A program made the translations under genes and the position numbers. From positions 62,001 through 126,000 of the forward strand of contig NZ_CAJSLV010000002.1 of assembly GCF_907177275.1 (NCBI RefSeq): 64,000 bases of DNA, read 5' to 3'. The DNA is from Actinacidiphila cocklensis. Lineage in GTDB: Bacteria > Actinomycetota > Actinomycetes > Streptomycetales > Streptomycetaceae. The notes beneath the pieces were generated by a model. The model saw nothing but the letters and a program-made list of their open reading frames with translations. It did no database searches and had not been told where the DNA came from. Positions within the stretch are counted from its first letter, which is position 1, and the number at the start of each line of letters is the position of its first letter. Below, piece after piece: positions 56,520 through 64,000 of the stretch.

Positions 56520-57773
56520 TCAGTACTTGCCCAGCACCACCACCGCGTTGTTGCCCGCGAAGGCCAGCCCGTTGTTCTGCACCACCCGCAGGTCGGCCTC
56601 GACCGACTCGTTGGGCACGCAGTCGATCTCGCACTCCGGGTCGGTCTCGCGGTGGTTGATCGTCGGCGGGATGAAGCCGTGGGTGATCGCCAGCGAGCAG
56701 GCCACCGCGGCCAGCGCGCTCGCCGCGCCCATGGTGTGGCCCAGCATCGACTTGAGCGAGATGGTCCGCGGCGGCCGGCCGTCGTACACCCCGCGGATCG
56801 CCCGGGACTCCGTCACGTCGTTCATCCGCGTCCCGGTGCCGTGCGCGGAGATCAGGTCGACCTCCTCGGGGGCCACCCCTGCGTCGTCGAGCGCGGTCTG
56901 CATGCACCGCTCGATGCTGGACTGCTCGGGGGAGACCGGGTGGTGGGCGTCGCAGCTGAGCCCGTACCCGAGCACCTCGGCGTAGATCCGGGCGCCGCGG
57001 GCCAGTGCGGACTCCAGTGTCTCCATCATCACCACCCCGGCGCCCTCGCCGGTGAGGATGCCCTGCCGGTCCACGTCGAACGGGCGGCAGAAGTCCGGCG
57101 CGATCGTGCCCAGCCGGTAGAAGGCGGTGAAGGACTTGCGGCACATCGCGTCCGCGCCGCCGCACAGCGCGATGTCCGCGTCGCCCATCCGCAGCGCGTC
57201 GAAGCCGTGCCCGATGGCGTAGTTGCCGGCCGAGCAGGCGGTCGCCAGGGTGACGCACTCCGCGTCGGTGAGCCGGAGTTCGTGGGCGACCGACGCGGAC
57301 AGCCGGTCGGCGCTCAGCCGGCGGGCCAGCCGCGGGTCGAAGGCGGCGGGGCCGTCGGCGACCCAGCTCGCGGCGAGGTTGTCCATGTCCCGCGACTCGC
57401 CGTCGGTCGTGCCGATCGATATCTGCACCCGCCGCTCGCGCAGCTCGTCCTCGTCGAGTCCCGCGTCCCTGACCGCCATCCGCGCGGCCACCACGGAGAA
57501 CTGGCTCGCCCGTCCCAACTCGTCGGCGGAGCCGCGGGTGATCCACTCCTCGGGCGCGAAGTCGGGGACCTCGCAGCCGTTGGACCGGTCGTAGCCGGTG
57601 ACGTCGAAGGACGTGATGGGCGAGACGCCGCTGCGTCCGGCCCGCAGGCCCTCGGTGAACTCCCGGGCGCCGATGCCGATGCTGGAGAAGACCCCGAGCC
57701 CGGTGATGACCACCCGGGCGGAGTCGGGCCGGGTGCGGGCCTGTTTCCCGGTCCGCTGTGCCGTGTCGCTCAT
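56520..57773 (-). CDS. Additional FabF-like ketosynthase
   Basis: Beta-ketoacyl synthase of 417 residues, separate from the minimal PKS. Catalytic Cys at residue 180 (LATACSAGNYAIGHG) and the His residues in AHGTGTRMND and KSMLGHTMGAASA are intact. There is no CLF-type partner next to it. It may elongate a side chain or act as a starter-unit synthase or acyltransferase together with the two KASIII-like proteins upstream in the same operon. AGGAGT precedes the ATG at 57773. Confidence 0.88.
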   Translation of the reverse strand: MSDTAQRTGKQARTRPDSARVVITGLGVFSSIGIGAREFTEGLRAGRSGVSPITSFDVTGYDRSNGCEVPDFAPEEWITRGSADELGRASQFSVVAARMAVRDAGLDEDELRERRVQISIGTTDGESRDMDNLAASWVADGPAAFDPRLARRLSADRLSASVAHELRLTDAECVTLATACSAGNYAIGHGFDALRMGDADIALCGGADAMCRKSFTAFYRLGTIAPDFCRPFDVDRQGILTGEGAGVVMMETLESALARGARIYAEVLGYGLSCDAHHPVSPEQSSIERCMQTALDDAGVAPEEVDLISAHGTGTRMNDVTESRAIRGVYDGRPPRTISLKSMLGHTMGAASALAAVACSLAITHGFIPPTINHRETDPECEIDCVPNESVEADLRVVQNNGLAFAGNNAVVVLGKY

Positions 57774-57786
57774 GACCACCACTCCT

Positions 57787-58530
57787 CTACGTCGAAGAAC
57801 CCTCTGCGGCCGCTCGCCCCGCCGCGCCGGCGCTGCCCGCGCCGTCCCGCATCCCGTGCAGGACCGCCACATGGCCGGTGCCGTGCAGCGGATCGGTGTC
57901 GCACAGGGCGATCGCGGGGTATGTCGCGGACCACCGCGTCCAGTGCCGGGCCAGTGCCAGCCAGACGCTCGTGCAGTAGCCGCCGGCCGGTACCCGGTGG
58001 ACGTCGGCCCCGGCCGGCACGCCGAGCGCCGCGGGGTCGGCGGTGGGGCCGAGCACCACCAGCAGCCGCCCGTGCTCCCGCAGCAGAGCGGCCGGCCGAT
58101 CCGCCGCGGCGGGCTCCACCAGCGGTCCTGCCGCGCCGCCGAAGGCCAGCAGCACCCCGGTCGCCTCCTGTGGCGCGTCGAGCCCGTCGGGGGTGCGGCA
58201 CTCGACGATCGCGAGCACCGACGTCCCGGCCTCCCCGGCGTAGGCCCGCGCCACCCGCAGCGCGGAGAACGGGCCGCCCAGGCCCTGCCCCGACACCGCG
58301 AAGCTGTGCGCCTGGCCGCCGGTGCGCATGTTCAGGTACGACGCCACCGTCTGGTTCCCGTTCACGTCGGGGGCCGCGTAGGAGAGCAGGACAAGACCGG
58401 GCGGCGGCAGGTCCCGCGGCAGCTGGTCGACCAGCAGGTCGACGATCTCCTTGTGTCCCGCCGGTTCGCCGGCCGGCCGTTCCGGCCGGGTCCGCGCGCC
58501 GAGCGCCGACACGAGTCGCAGTCCGCCCAT
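57787..58530 (-). CDS. KASIII-like protein without the active-site Cys
   Basis: A 247-residue thiolase-fold protein, shorter than a normal KASIII (about 330). The segment SFAVSGQGLGGPFSALRVARAY aligns with the nucleophile loop of FabH-like enzymes but has no Cys there. Residues about 150-220 keep a degenerate C-terminal half. Its ATG overlaps the stop of the active-looking KASIII gene (ATGA), suggesting a one-to-one complex, as with PqsB in the PqsBC heterodimer. Function is inferred from fold and context. Confidence 0.65.
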   Translation of the reverse strand: MGGLRLVSALGARTRPERPAGEPAGHKEIVDLLVDQLPRDLPPPGLVLLSYAAPDVNGNQTVASYLNMRTGGQAHSFAVSGQGLGGPFSALRVARAYAGEAGTSVLAIVECRTPDGLDAPQEATGVLLAFGGAAGPLVEPAAADRPAALLREHGRLLVVLGPTADPAALGVPAGADVHRVPAGGYCTSVWLALARHWTRWSATYPAIALCDTDPLHGTGHVAVLHGMRDGAGSAGAAGRAAAEGSST

Positions 58531-59468
58531 CACCTGACCTCCGGGATCGGCACGACGACCATGGCGGAGAAGGTCCAGCCCAGGCCGGTCGCGATGAACA
58601 TCGAGGGGCGGCCCGCGGAGAAGCGCCCCTCCTCCAAGAGCGTGGCGGCGTTTATCAGGATGTCCGCGGCCAGGCAGTGGCTGAACCGGCGGTTGTTGTC
58701 GAAGAAGACCTTCCCCGCCGCCGGCTCCTGGTCCAGCACGCCCTCCCAGAACGCGTAGCCCTGGTTGGGCGGGATGATCCACTCGATGTCGTCCAGCGTG
58801 CAGCCGGCCCGGTCCACGGCCTCGCGCATGATCTCCCACAGCACCTTCGGCCGCATCTCCGCCGCCGACCGGAAGTCCTCCCGGGTGCCGGCCAGGCCCT
58901 GGTAGTACTCGCCCCGGGTGCGGGTGGCGAAGGACCGCACCTGCGCGCCGGGGCCGTCCAGCGACACCAGGCACGCGGCGGCGCCGTCGGCGATCATCAC
59001 CGTGTCGATCGCCGACGCGACCTCGGGCGACGGCTTCTCACCCGTCACCAGCAGAGCCGTGGCGCCGGCCGCGCCGTCGGCCCGCAGCAGCGCGCCGGCC
59101 GTGTCGATGGCCGACAGCGGGATCGCGCAGTTCTGCTGCGTCATCGCGAAGGCGGTCGCGTGGCCGATGCCGAGCCGGTGCTTGATCTGCTGCGGGGTGT
59201 CCGGCGCGGCACCGCGGGCGCCGTGCAGCGCGTGCCCGTAGAGCAGATAGCGCACCGACCGCGGGTCGACGCGCTCCAGGATGCGGCGCGCGGGCGGCAG
59301 GACCAGGTCGTAGAGGTCGAGCCGCGCGTCGTAGTGCATCCGGTCGAGGCCGTGGACAGTGCGGTGCATATGGGTCTTCACGTCGCTGCGGCCGAGCTGC
59401 GCGGCTCGCTCCTCGACGGTGACGGTGGTGTCGGGGAAGAAGGACTCCACCGCGTTCAGCGTGGTCAT
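58530..59468 (-). CDS. KASIII-like ketosynthase/acyltransferase
   Basis: FabH-like protein of 312 residues. A candidate nucleophile Cys lies at residue 114 (TQQNCAIPLSAIDTAG). The usual HQAN His region reads IIPPNQGYAF, with no His; a His at 264 (RFSHCLAAD) replaces the usual GNTS segment. The catalytic set is therefore non-standard. Such enzymes can prime polyketides with non-acetate starters or act as O-acyltransferases (CerJ-like). It is followed with overlap by its likely inactive partner. Confidence 0.75.
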   Translation of the reverse strand: MTTLNAVESFFPDTTVTVEERAAQLGRSDVKTHMHRTVHGLDRMHYDARLDLYDLVLPPARRILERVDPRSVRYLLYGHALHGARGAAPDTPQQIKHRLGIGHATAFAMTQQNCAIPLSAIDTAGALLRADGAAGATALLVTGEKPSPEVASAIDTVMIADGAAACLVSLDGPGAQVRSFATRTRGEYYQGLAGTREDFRSAAEMRPKVLWEIMREAVDRAGCTLDDIEWIIPPNQGYAFWEGVLDQEPAAGKVFFDNNRRFSHCLAADILINAATLLEEGRFSAGRPSMFIATGLGWTFSAMVVVPIPEVR

Positions 59469-59487
59469 CGCGCTCCGTCTCGTGTTC

Positions 59488-60621
59488 TCACAGGGCGGTC
59501 AGTGTGTCCACCAGGTCCGGCGGTGCGGGCAGCCGGGCGATGTCCCGGGCCAGGTCCCCGGCCCGGGCGCGGTGTCCGGCGCTGTACAGCAGCTCGCGGG
59601 CGGCCTCGGTGACCGTGGCCGGGGCCGCCTCCCGCGGGTCGAGCGACAGCGCGGCGCCGTAGTCCACCAGCGCCTGCGCGCCGCGGACGCTGAAGGCGCC
59701 CTGCGGAAGTATCAGCTGGGGCACGCCGGCCCGCAGCGCGGTCAGCGCGGTGGTGCCGCCGCCGTGGTGGACGACCAGGTCGCAGCTGGGGGCGAGCACG
59801 TCGAGCGGCATCCAGCCCGCGCGAATCCCCGGGTGGTCGGCGCGCAGTTGCGCGGCCACGTCGTCGGGGGCCGCGACCAGCAGCTCGACGTCGGGCAGCG
59901 AGAGCGCCTCGACCATCCTGGACAGGAACGCCATGCCCTCGGCGGCGTCCTGGGTGACGCGGCTGCCCGCGGTCAGGCAGATCCGCGGCCGCCCGTCGTC
60001 CTTGGCGTAGAGCCAGGGTTCCAGCGCGCGCTGGTTGGTGACGGGGATCCAGCGCATCAGGCGGGCCGCGGGCGCGTGCGTCGGCCGGATGCCCGGCGGG
60101 CACACGTCGACGAAGAGGTCGGGCTCCGGCAGCCCGTCAAGACCGAACGCGTCCAGCTCCGCGGCCAGTTCCTCCTCCGCGCCGGGGTCCGCGCCGGTCG
60201 CGTCGATGGCGTCCCAGGCGTGCCGCACCCAGGGGACGCCGAACTTCGCCGCCACCAGGGGCGCCGCGTAGCACAGGGTGCCGCCCACCACCACGTCCGG
60301 CGGCCGGTGGGCGGTGAAGTCCAGCAGCCGTTCCAGCTGGGCCACAGCCATCCGGGCGAACCAGCTGCCGGTGAAGCGGACGCCTTCCGCCATCCCCTGC
60401 GGCACCGTCACGGGGGCGCCGGAGCGGTCCTTGGTGATGAAGTCCAGCAGCGGCACCGGGGTCACCGGCACACCGGGCAGCCCGACGCCCGCCACGCTCG
60501 CCATCACGTTGTCGTTGGCGGCCATGAAGACCTCATGGCCGGCATTGCGTACGGCGGTCGCCAGCGGTGCCAGGCCGAAAACGGTGGCCGCGCTGCCTGC
60601 CGCGATGAAGAGAAACCGCAC
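59488..60621 (-). CDS. Glycosyltransferase (GT1, antibiotic type)
   Basis: Cytoplasmic deoxysugar transferase of 377 residues, GT-B fold, related to UrdGT/LanGT/EryCIII-like enzymes. N-terminal acceptor part starts VRFLFIAAGSAATVFGLAPL; the donor-binding part has HHGGGTTALTALRAGVPQL and LPQGAFSVRGAQAL. GGAGG before the GTG at 60621 decides that start over an in-frame codon at 60672. It is the only glycosyltransferase in the window and should attach the sugar made by the 33-39 kb genes. C- or O-linkage cannot be told. Confidence 0.9.
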   Translation of the reverse strand: MRFLFIAAGSAATVFGLAPLATAVRNAGHEVFMAANDNVMASVAGVGLPGVPVTPVPLLDFITKDRSGAPVTVPQGMAEGVRFTGSWFARMAVAQLERLLDFTAHRPPDVVVGGTLCYAAPLVAAKFGVPWVRHAWDAIDATGADPGAEEELAAELDAFGLDGLPEPDLFVDVCPPGIRPTHAPAARLMRWIPVTNQRALEPWLYAKDDGRPRICLTAGSRVTQDAAEGMAFLSRMVEALSLPDVELLVAAPDDVAAQLRADHPGIRAGWMPLDVLAPSCDLVVHHGGGTTALTALRAGVPQLILPQGAFSVRGAQALVDYGAALSLDPREAAPATVTEAARELLYSAGHRARAGDLARDIARLPAPPDLVDTLTAL

Positions 60622-60642
60622 GGGCCCTCCTGGAAAACGGAA

Positions 60643-60680
60643 CCGGGGGTATGGAGAGGCGACGCCTCCCATACCCCCGG
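60643..60680. terminator. Hairpin between FMN reductase and glycosyltransferase genes
   Basis: Arms of 18-19 bases pair with one bulge and a short loop. It follows the FMN reductase stop (60708) and precedes the GTG of the glycosyltransferase on the same strand by about 20 bases, so it may be a terminator or attenuator for the leftward transcript. Confidence 0.6.
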
Positions 60681-60707
60681 CCGGGGTGTGACCTGCCCCG
60701 CGAGAGA

Positions 60708-61301
60708 TCAGGTCAGGTAGGGGCGCTTCTCCCGCGCCTCACGCAGCGCCCGGCCCCACCAGACGACCTGGTCCAGCAGCGACTTGGCCGCGGCGTCGCT
60801 GCCTTCGGGGCTGATGACCGCGCCGTCCTTGAGGAAGTCGCCCCACGAGTTGTGGAAGCTGACCGTGTCACGGACGGTGTGCGCGTGCAGTTCGGCGAGG
60901 ATCAGCCGCAGGTTCTCCGCGGCGCGCAGACCCCCGCCGACACCGCCGTAGGAGACGATGCCGACCGGCTTGGCAACCCACTCCTGCTTGAACCAGTCGA
61001 TGGCGTTCTTCAGCGAGGCGGGCGCCGCGTGGTTGTACTCGGGCGTCACCATGACGAAGGCGTCGGCGGCGGTGAGCTTCGCGGACAGCTTGGCCCACAC
61101 CGCACCGACCTCGGGGGGCGGCAACTCGCCGTACGGCGGCATCTCCAGCGGCAGCGGGTAGTCGGCCAGGTCTATGACCTCGACCTCGACCTCGCCGTGC
61201 GACCGGGCCTGCTCGGTGAACCACTTGGCGACCACCGGGCCGAAGCGCCCGCCGCGGACACTGCCGATGATCAGAGCCAGTTTTATCGGATTGTCGGGCA
61301 T
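60708..61301 (-). CDS. NAD(P)H-dependent FMN reductase
   Basis: Flavodoxin-fold reductase of 197 residues: LALIIGSVRGGRFGPVVAKWF (FMN phosphate loop), VTPEYNHAAPASLKNAIDWF and GIVSYGGVGGGLRAAENL are diagnostic of the NADPH-dependent FMN reductase family. It could supply reduced flavin to cluster oxygenases or reduce a quinone product. Its promoter carries the TetR-type operator pair. Confidence 0.9.
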   Translation of the reverse strand: MPDNPIKLALIIGSVRGGRFGPVVAKWFTEQARSHGEVEVEVIDLADYPLPLEMPPYGELPPPEVGAVWAKLSAKLTAADAFVMVTPEYNHAAPASLKNAIDWFKQEWVAKPVGIVSYGGVGGGLRAAENLRLILAELHAHTVRDTVSFHNSWGDFLKDGAVISPEGSDAAAKSLLDQVVWWGRALREAREKRPYLT

Positions 61302-61367
61302 CGATTCCCCTTATGGCCACGTGCTTTCGACTGGTGCCGTGACGTCGCGGCCCGTCTCCATTATTTC

Positions 61368-61425
61368 GTACACTGTACGAGGTTGATGCGCTTTCAGCTT
61401 AGCCATTTCGGTACGGTGTACGCAA
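61368..61425. promoter_or_regulatory. TetR-type operator pair and FMN reductase promoter
   Basis: GTACACTGTAC at 61368-61378 and GTACGGTGTAC at 61411-61421 flank a leftward promoter with -35 TTGCGT (61420-61425) and -10 TAAGCT (61396-61401), spacer 18. Layout and boxes match the exporter promoter 5.7 kb away, so one TetR-type repressor probably controls both. Confidence 0.7.
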
Positions 61426-61445
61426 CTGACCTGCCCCGCTCCTCA

Positions 61446-62231
61446 CTACGCGGGGCGCTGCGCCCATACCGAGATCTGGAGCGTCGCGATGTCCTGCGCG
61501 CCGGGGTCGTCCAGGGAGGCGACGAACTCCGCGAGCTGCTCCGCGGTCACCAGCCCGTTGTCCACCAGCGGGGCGCCCTGGTAGGCGAGCCGGGCACGCA
61601 TCAGCGCGTTCTCGGTGTCGCCCTGCCCCGGCCCCAGCGGGCGTACCTGCTTGCCCATCTCCACCAGCCCCGCGCGGGCTATCAGGGCCGGCGCCCGCCG
61701 CCCCCAGTAGGCGTCCACGCCGTGGGCCTCGAAGGTCTGCACGTAAGCGTCGATCACCGCCCGCCCGGTCTCGGTGGGGGAGTGCGCGGCCGGCATGAAG
61801 CAGAAGTCCTCCACCAGCAGCCAGCCGCCGGGTGCGAGCCAGCGCGCCGCCCGGGCCAGGCTCGCGTCCGGGTCCGGCAGCTGCGAGAAGACCGCCCGGG
61901 CCAGGATCAGGTCGAAGGATCCCTCGACGAAGTCCTCGGCCCGCAGGTCCATCTGCTTGACCGTCAGGTTCTGCGGACCGTCCTGGTCCATCAGCGAGGT
62001 GTCGACGTCCACGGCGAGCACCGAGCCGCGCTGGGCGCGCTGCGCCATCCACCGCGCCATGGAGCCGGTCCCCGCGCCCAGGTCGAGGCAGTCCCAGTCG
62101 TCCCTGAAGGGCAGCGCCTCCAGCAGCCCTCTCGTCACACCGTCGTAGTTGCGTTCCCACAACCGGCCGATGACCCGCTCGCCCGACTCGCCCTGCTCCG
62201 CGGGGAAGCCGCTCTCGTCCTGTCCGTTCAT
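61446..62231 (-). CDS. SAM-dependent methyltransferase
   Basis: Class I methyltransferase of 261 residues. SAM site CLDLGAGTGSMARWMAQ near residue 45, then VLAVDVDTSLMDQ and FDLILARAVFSQLPDPDASL. An O-, N- or C-methyl target on the aglycone or sugar cannot be told. The ATG at 62231 has GGAGGAGGG upstream and is preferred over the in-frame start at 62252. It is the last gene of the P450 operon, 94 bases after the ferredoxin gene. Confidence 0.87.
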   Translation of the reverse strand: MNGQDESGFPAEQGESGERVIGRLWERNYDGVTRGLLEALPFRDDWDCLDLGAGTGSMARWMAQRAQRGSVLAVDVDTSLMDQDGPQNLTVKQMDLRAEDFVEGSFDLILARAVFSQLPDPDASLARAARWLAPGGWLLVEDFCFMPAAHSPTETGRAVIDAYVQTFEAHGVDAYWGRRAPALIARAGLVEMGKQVRPLGPGQGDTENALMRARLAYQGAPLVDNGLVTAEQLAEFVASLDDPGAQDIATLQISVWAQRPA

Positions 62232-62290
62232 CCCGCCCTCCTCCCGTATCACCGCACGAGGCCACCGGTTCGGCGAGCCGGACCATCCGT

Positions 62291-62322
62291 GCGTCCCTGT
62301 GTCCCTGCGTCCCTGCGTCCCT
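62291..62322. repeat. Four tandem octamers
   Basis: GCGTCCCT, GTGTCCCT, GCGTCCCT, GCGTCCCT lie between the ferredoxin stop and the methyltransferase start; a fifth, degenerate copy enters the ferredoxin stop region. The number of copies may vary between strains. Confidence 0.85.
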
Positions 62323-62325
62323 GCG

Positions 62326-62553
62326 TCACCGGGGTGACGCGTCGCCGTCGTCCCTGTACACCGCGATCGCCCCGGTCGGGCAGCAGTCGGCCACCTCGTC
62401 GGCGAGCGCGACGCTGCCCTCGTCCCGCAACTCGCCCGAGTCGGCAGCCGGGTAGCCGCTCTCGGTACGGCCGAACAGCGCGGGACCCATCACCTGGCAC
62501 AGCCCGGAACCCCGGCACAGCTCCCGGTCCACGCTGAAGGAGCCGCCGCTCAT
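62326..62553 (-). CDS. Ferredoxin ([3Fe-4S] type) partner of P450
   Basis: Small electron carrier of 75 residues. Cys13 and Cys19 (CRGSGLC) and the CCPTGA motif at 57-62 give the three-Cys pattern of P450-linked [3Fe-4S] ferredoxins. The ATG overlaps the P450 stop (ATGA), so it is the dedicated redox partner. A ferredoxin reductase is not in the window. Confidence 0.92.
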   Translation of the reverse strand: MSGGSFSVDRELCRGSGLCQVMGPALFGRTESGYPAADSGELRDEGSVALADEVADCCPTGAIAVYRDDGDASPR

Positions 62554-63773
62554 ACGGCAGCCGCCGTGCGGACCGGCAGCCGTACGATCCGGCGCATCGC
62601 CCAGTTCTCGATGTAGCCGATCTCGGCGCGGTCCAGGGCGAGTTCGAGCCCGGGGAAGCGGCGGAAGAGGCCGCCGACCGCGAGGTCGCCCTCCATCCGG
62701 GCCAGCGCCGCGCCGAGGCAGTTGTGCAGCCCGTGGCCGAGGCCGAGGTGCCGGTTGTCCGGGCGGGCGATGTCCAGCCGGTCGGGGTCGGCGAACCGCG
62801 CGGGGTCCCGGTTGGCCGCCAGCAGCGCGGCGATCACCGGCGATCCCGCGGGCAACCGGGTGCCCGCCACTTCCACCTCCTCGGTGGTGACCCGGAACAG
62901 CCCGGCGCTCAACGCGCCGTCGTAGCGCAGCAGTTCCTCGATCGCCCCGGCCCCCAGATCGGGGTCGGACGCCAGCAGCCGGGCCTGGTCCGGGTGGTCG
63001 AGCAGCGCGAGCACCGCGTTGCCGACGAACGCCCGGATGGTGTCGCTGCCCGCGAGGATCATGGCGCCCACCATCGCGACCAGTTCGTCCTCCGACAGCC
63101 GGTCCTCGTCCTCGCGGGCCTGGACCAGTACCGACGTGAGGTCGGCCCCCGGCCGGCGCCGCTTGTCGGCGACCAGTTGGGCCGCGTAGTCGCAGATCCG
63201 GCCGAATCCCACCGGGACCTGGTCCATGAGCGCCGGATCGGAGGGGAACGCCTGGGCCAGCGCCTCGACCAGCTCCTTGTGCCGATCGATCTCGAAGCCC
63301 AGGATCTCGCCCATCACCCCGGAGGAGACCACCCCGGCGTAGTCGTCCATCACGTCGAAGGTGCCACGGGCCGCGCAGTCCTCCAGGGTGGCCGCCACCG
63401 TGCGGCTCACCGAGTCCCGCCAGGCGGCGACCCGGCGCGGTGTGAAGGCGCTCATCGCCAGCCGCCGCAACCGGGTGTGCGCCGGCGGGTCGACGACCGT
63501 GATCGCCTTCTCCAGGATGCTGCCGGCGCCCGTGGTCAGCCCGGCCGCCTTGAACTCCTCGTTGGCCCAGGTGCCGCTCTCCGAGCTGAACCGCGGATCG
63601 GCCAGTACGTGGCGGACGTCCTCGTAGCGCGTGACGATCCACATCCGCACGTCGCCCACCGGAAAGCGGAACTCGTGCACGGGGTCGTGCTCGCGCAGCC
63701 ACCCGAGGGTGGCGTACGGGTCCCGGTAGTACTCCGGGCTGAACAGCGGCGCGTGCGCCTGTGCGGTGGTCAT
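62550..63773 (-). CDS. Cytochrome P450 hydroxylase
   Basis: Soluble bacterial P450 of 407 residues. I-helix AGSDTIRAFVG, ExxR in EELLRYDG and haem-binding LGLGHGLHNCLGAAL are seen; the usual Phe seven residues before the Cys is Leu. The likely role is oxidation of the polyketide core or sugar. The ATG at 63773 overlaps the stop of the upstream ABM-type gene. Substrate is not predictable. Confidence 0.92.
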   Translation of the reverse strand: MTTAQAHAPLFSPEYYRDPYATLGWLREHDPVHEFRFPVGDVRMWIVTRYEDVRHVLADPRFSSESGTWANEEFKAAGLTTGAGSILEKAITVVDPPAHTRLRRLAMSAFTPRRVAAWRDSVSRTVAATLEDCAARGTFDVMDDYAGVVSSGVMGEILGFEIDRHKELVEALAQAFPSDPALMDQVPVGFGRICDYAAQLVADKRRRPGADLTSVLVQAREDEDRLSEDELVAMVGAMILAGSDTIRAFVGNAVLALLDHPDQARLLASDPDLGAGAIEELLRYDGALSAGLFRVTTEEVEVAGTRLPAGSPVIAALLAANRDPARFADPDRLDIARPDNRHLGLGHGLHNCLGAALARMEGDLAVGGLFRRFPGLELALDRAEIGYIENWAMRRIVRLPVRTAAAV

Positions 63774-64000
63774 GGGGTGCCTCCTGTGCGTGGGGCGACG
63801 ATGTCGGAGACGACCGTGCACAGCAGGTACTCCGGCGGAGCGACCTCCAGGCGGGAGATCTCCTGCTGCCCGGCCGGGATGCGCGGATCGGCCATCCACG
63901 CGTCGTAGGCCGCCATGTCCACCCACGCCGGGTAGTTGACGAAGGTGCGGCCTTCGGCGTCGACGTAGGGCGTGGCCGAGACGAAGCCGGGGACGTCGTG
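63770..64000 (-). CDS. Antibiotic-biosynthesis-monooxygenase-like protein, C-terminal part
   Basis: The last 76 residues of a gene that continues past the right edge. It contains PGFVSATPYVDAEGRTFVNY and PAWVDMAAYDAWMADPRI, the typical half of ABM-type dimeric barrel monooxygenases (ActVA-Orf6/SnoaB relatives), which oxidise phenols to quinones without cofactor. The C-terminal part LEVAPPEYLLCTVVSDIVAP could continue into a second barrel. The TGA overlaps the P450 start. Confidence 0.68.
   Translation of the reverse strand, partial: HDVPGFVSATPYVDAEGRTFVNYPAWVDMAAYDAWMADPRIPAGQQEISRLEVAPPEYLLCTVVSDIVAPRTGGTP

Overview
The window is very GC-rich with strong third-position GC bias, GTG and ATG starts, GTGA/ATGA stop-start overlaps and Streptomyces-type gene families (SpoIIE-like phosphatases, many ECF sigma factors, class F sortase, type II PKS). 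It is best read as chromosomal DNA of a Streptomyces or a close relative. No rRNA, tRNA, CRISPR array, transposase or phage gene was seen.

Block 1 (1-10777) is an L-rhamnose utilisation locus. rhaI, a fused rhamnulose-1-phosphate aldolase/dehydrogenase and rhaB (cut by the window edge) read leftward. A rhamnose ABC importer (ATPase, two permeases, lipoprotein), the mutarotase rhaM and a LacI-type regulator read rightward. Palindromes of the form TGAA-N4-TTCA in both control regions look like the regulator's operators.

Block 2 (10782-21431) is mixed: a membrane SpoIIE-type phosphatase, a DrrAB-like ABC exporter, a DGPF protein coupled to an ECF42-type sigma factor behind a matching promoter, a DUF4331 protein, a VOC protein, a coiled-coil protein, a DUF3626 protein with a small P-loop kinase, and a SnoaL-like protein next to an ECF sigma factor with a SnoaL-like tail.

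Block 3 (21671-28328) is an NRPS-independent siderophore locus. It has an ATP-grasp ligase, two IucA/IucC synthetases and a PLP decarboxylase in one overlapping operon. An iron box lies upstream, and a divergent FhuF-like reductase is only a frameshifted fragment. Block 4 (28398-32276) has another SpoIIE-type phosphatase, a VOC protein, and an operon for a sortase substrate, class F sortase, ECF sigma factor and small membrane protein.

Block 5 (32495-64000, running off the right edge) is an aromatic type II polyketide cluster of angucycline type. It holds KS-alpha, KS-beta and ACP, a ketoreductase, a didomain aromatase/cyclase, a TcmI-type cyclase, a PgaE/UrdE-like flavin oxygenase and a PgaM/UrdM-like oxygenase-reductase fusion with an internal ribosome binding site. 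Six deoxysugar genes (rmlA, rmlB, 2,3-dehydratase, 3-ketoreductase, 3-dehydratase, 4-ketoreductase) and one glycosyltransferase fit a 2,6-dideoxy or 2,3,6-trideoxy D-sugar, because no 5-epimerase is seen. Tailoring genes include a methyltransferase, P450 with ferredoxin, ABM monooxygenase, FMN reductase, questin-oxidase-like protein and DUF4188 protein. Two MFS pumps and a TetR regulator are present; near-identical operators occur at the pump promoter and at the FMN-reductase promoter. The least usual parts are a side operon with a third ketosynthase plus two KASIII-like proteins (one apparently lacking the catalytic Cys) and the questin-oxidase-like gene.
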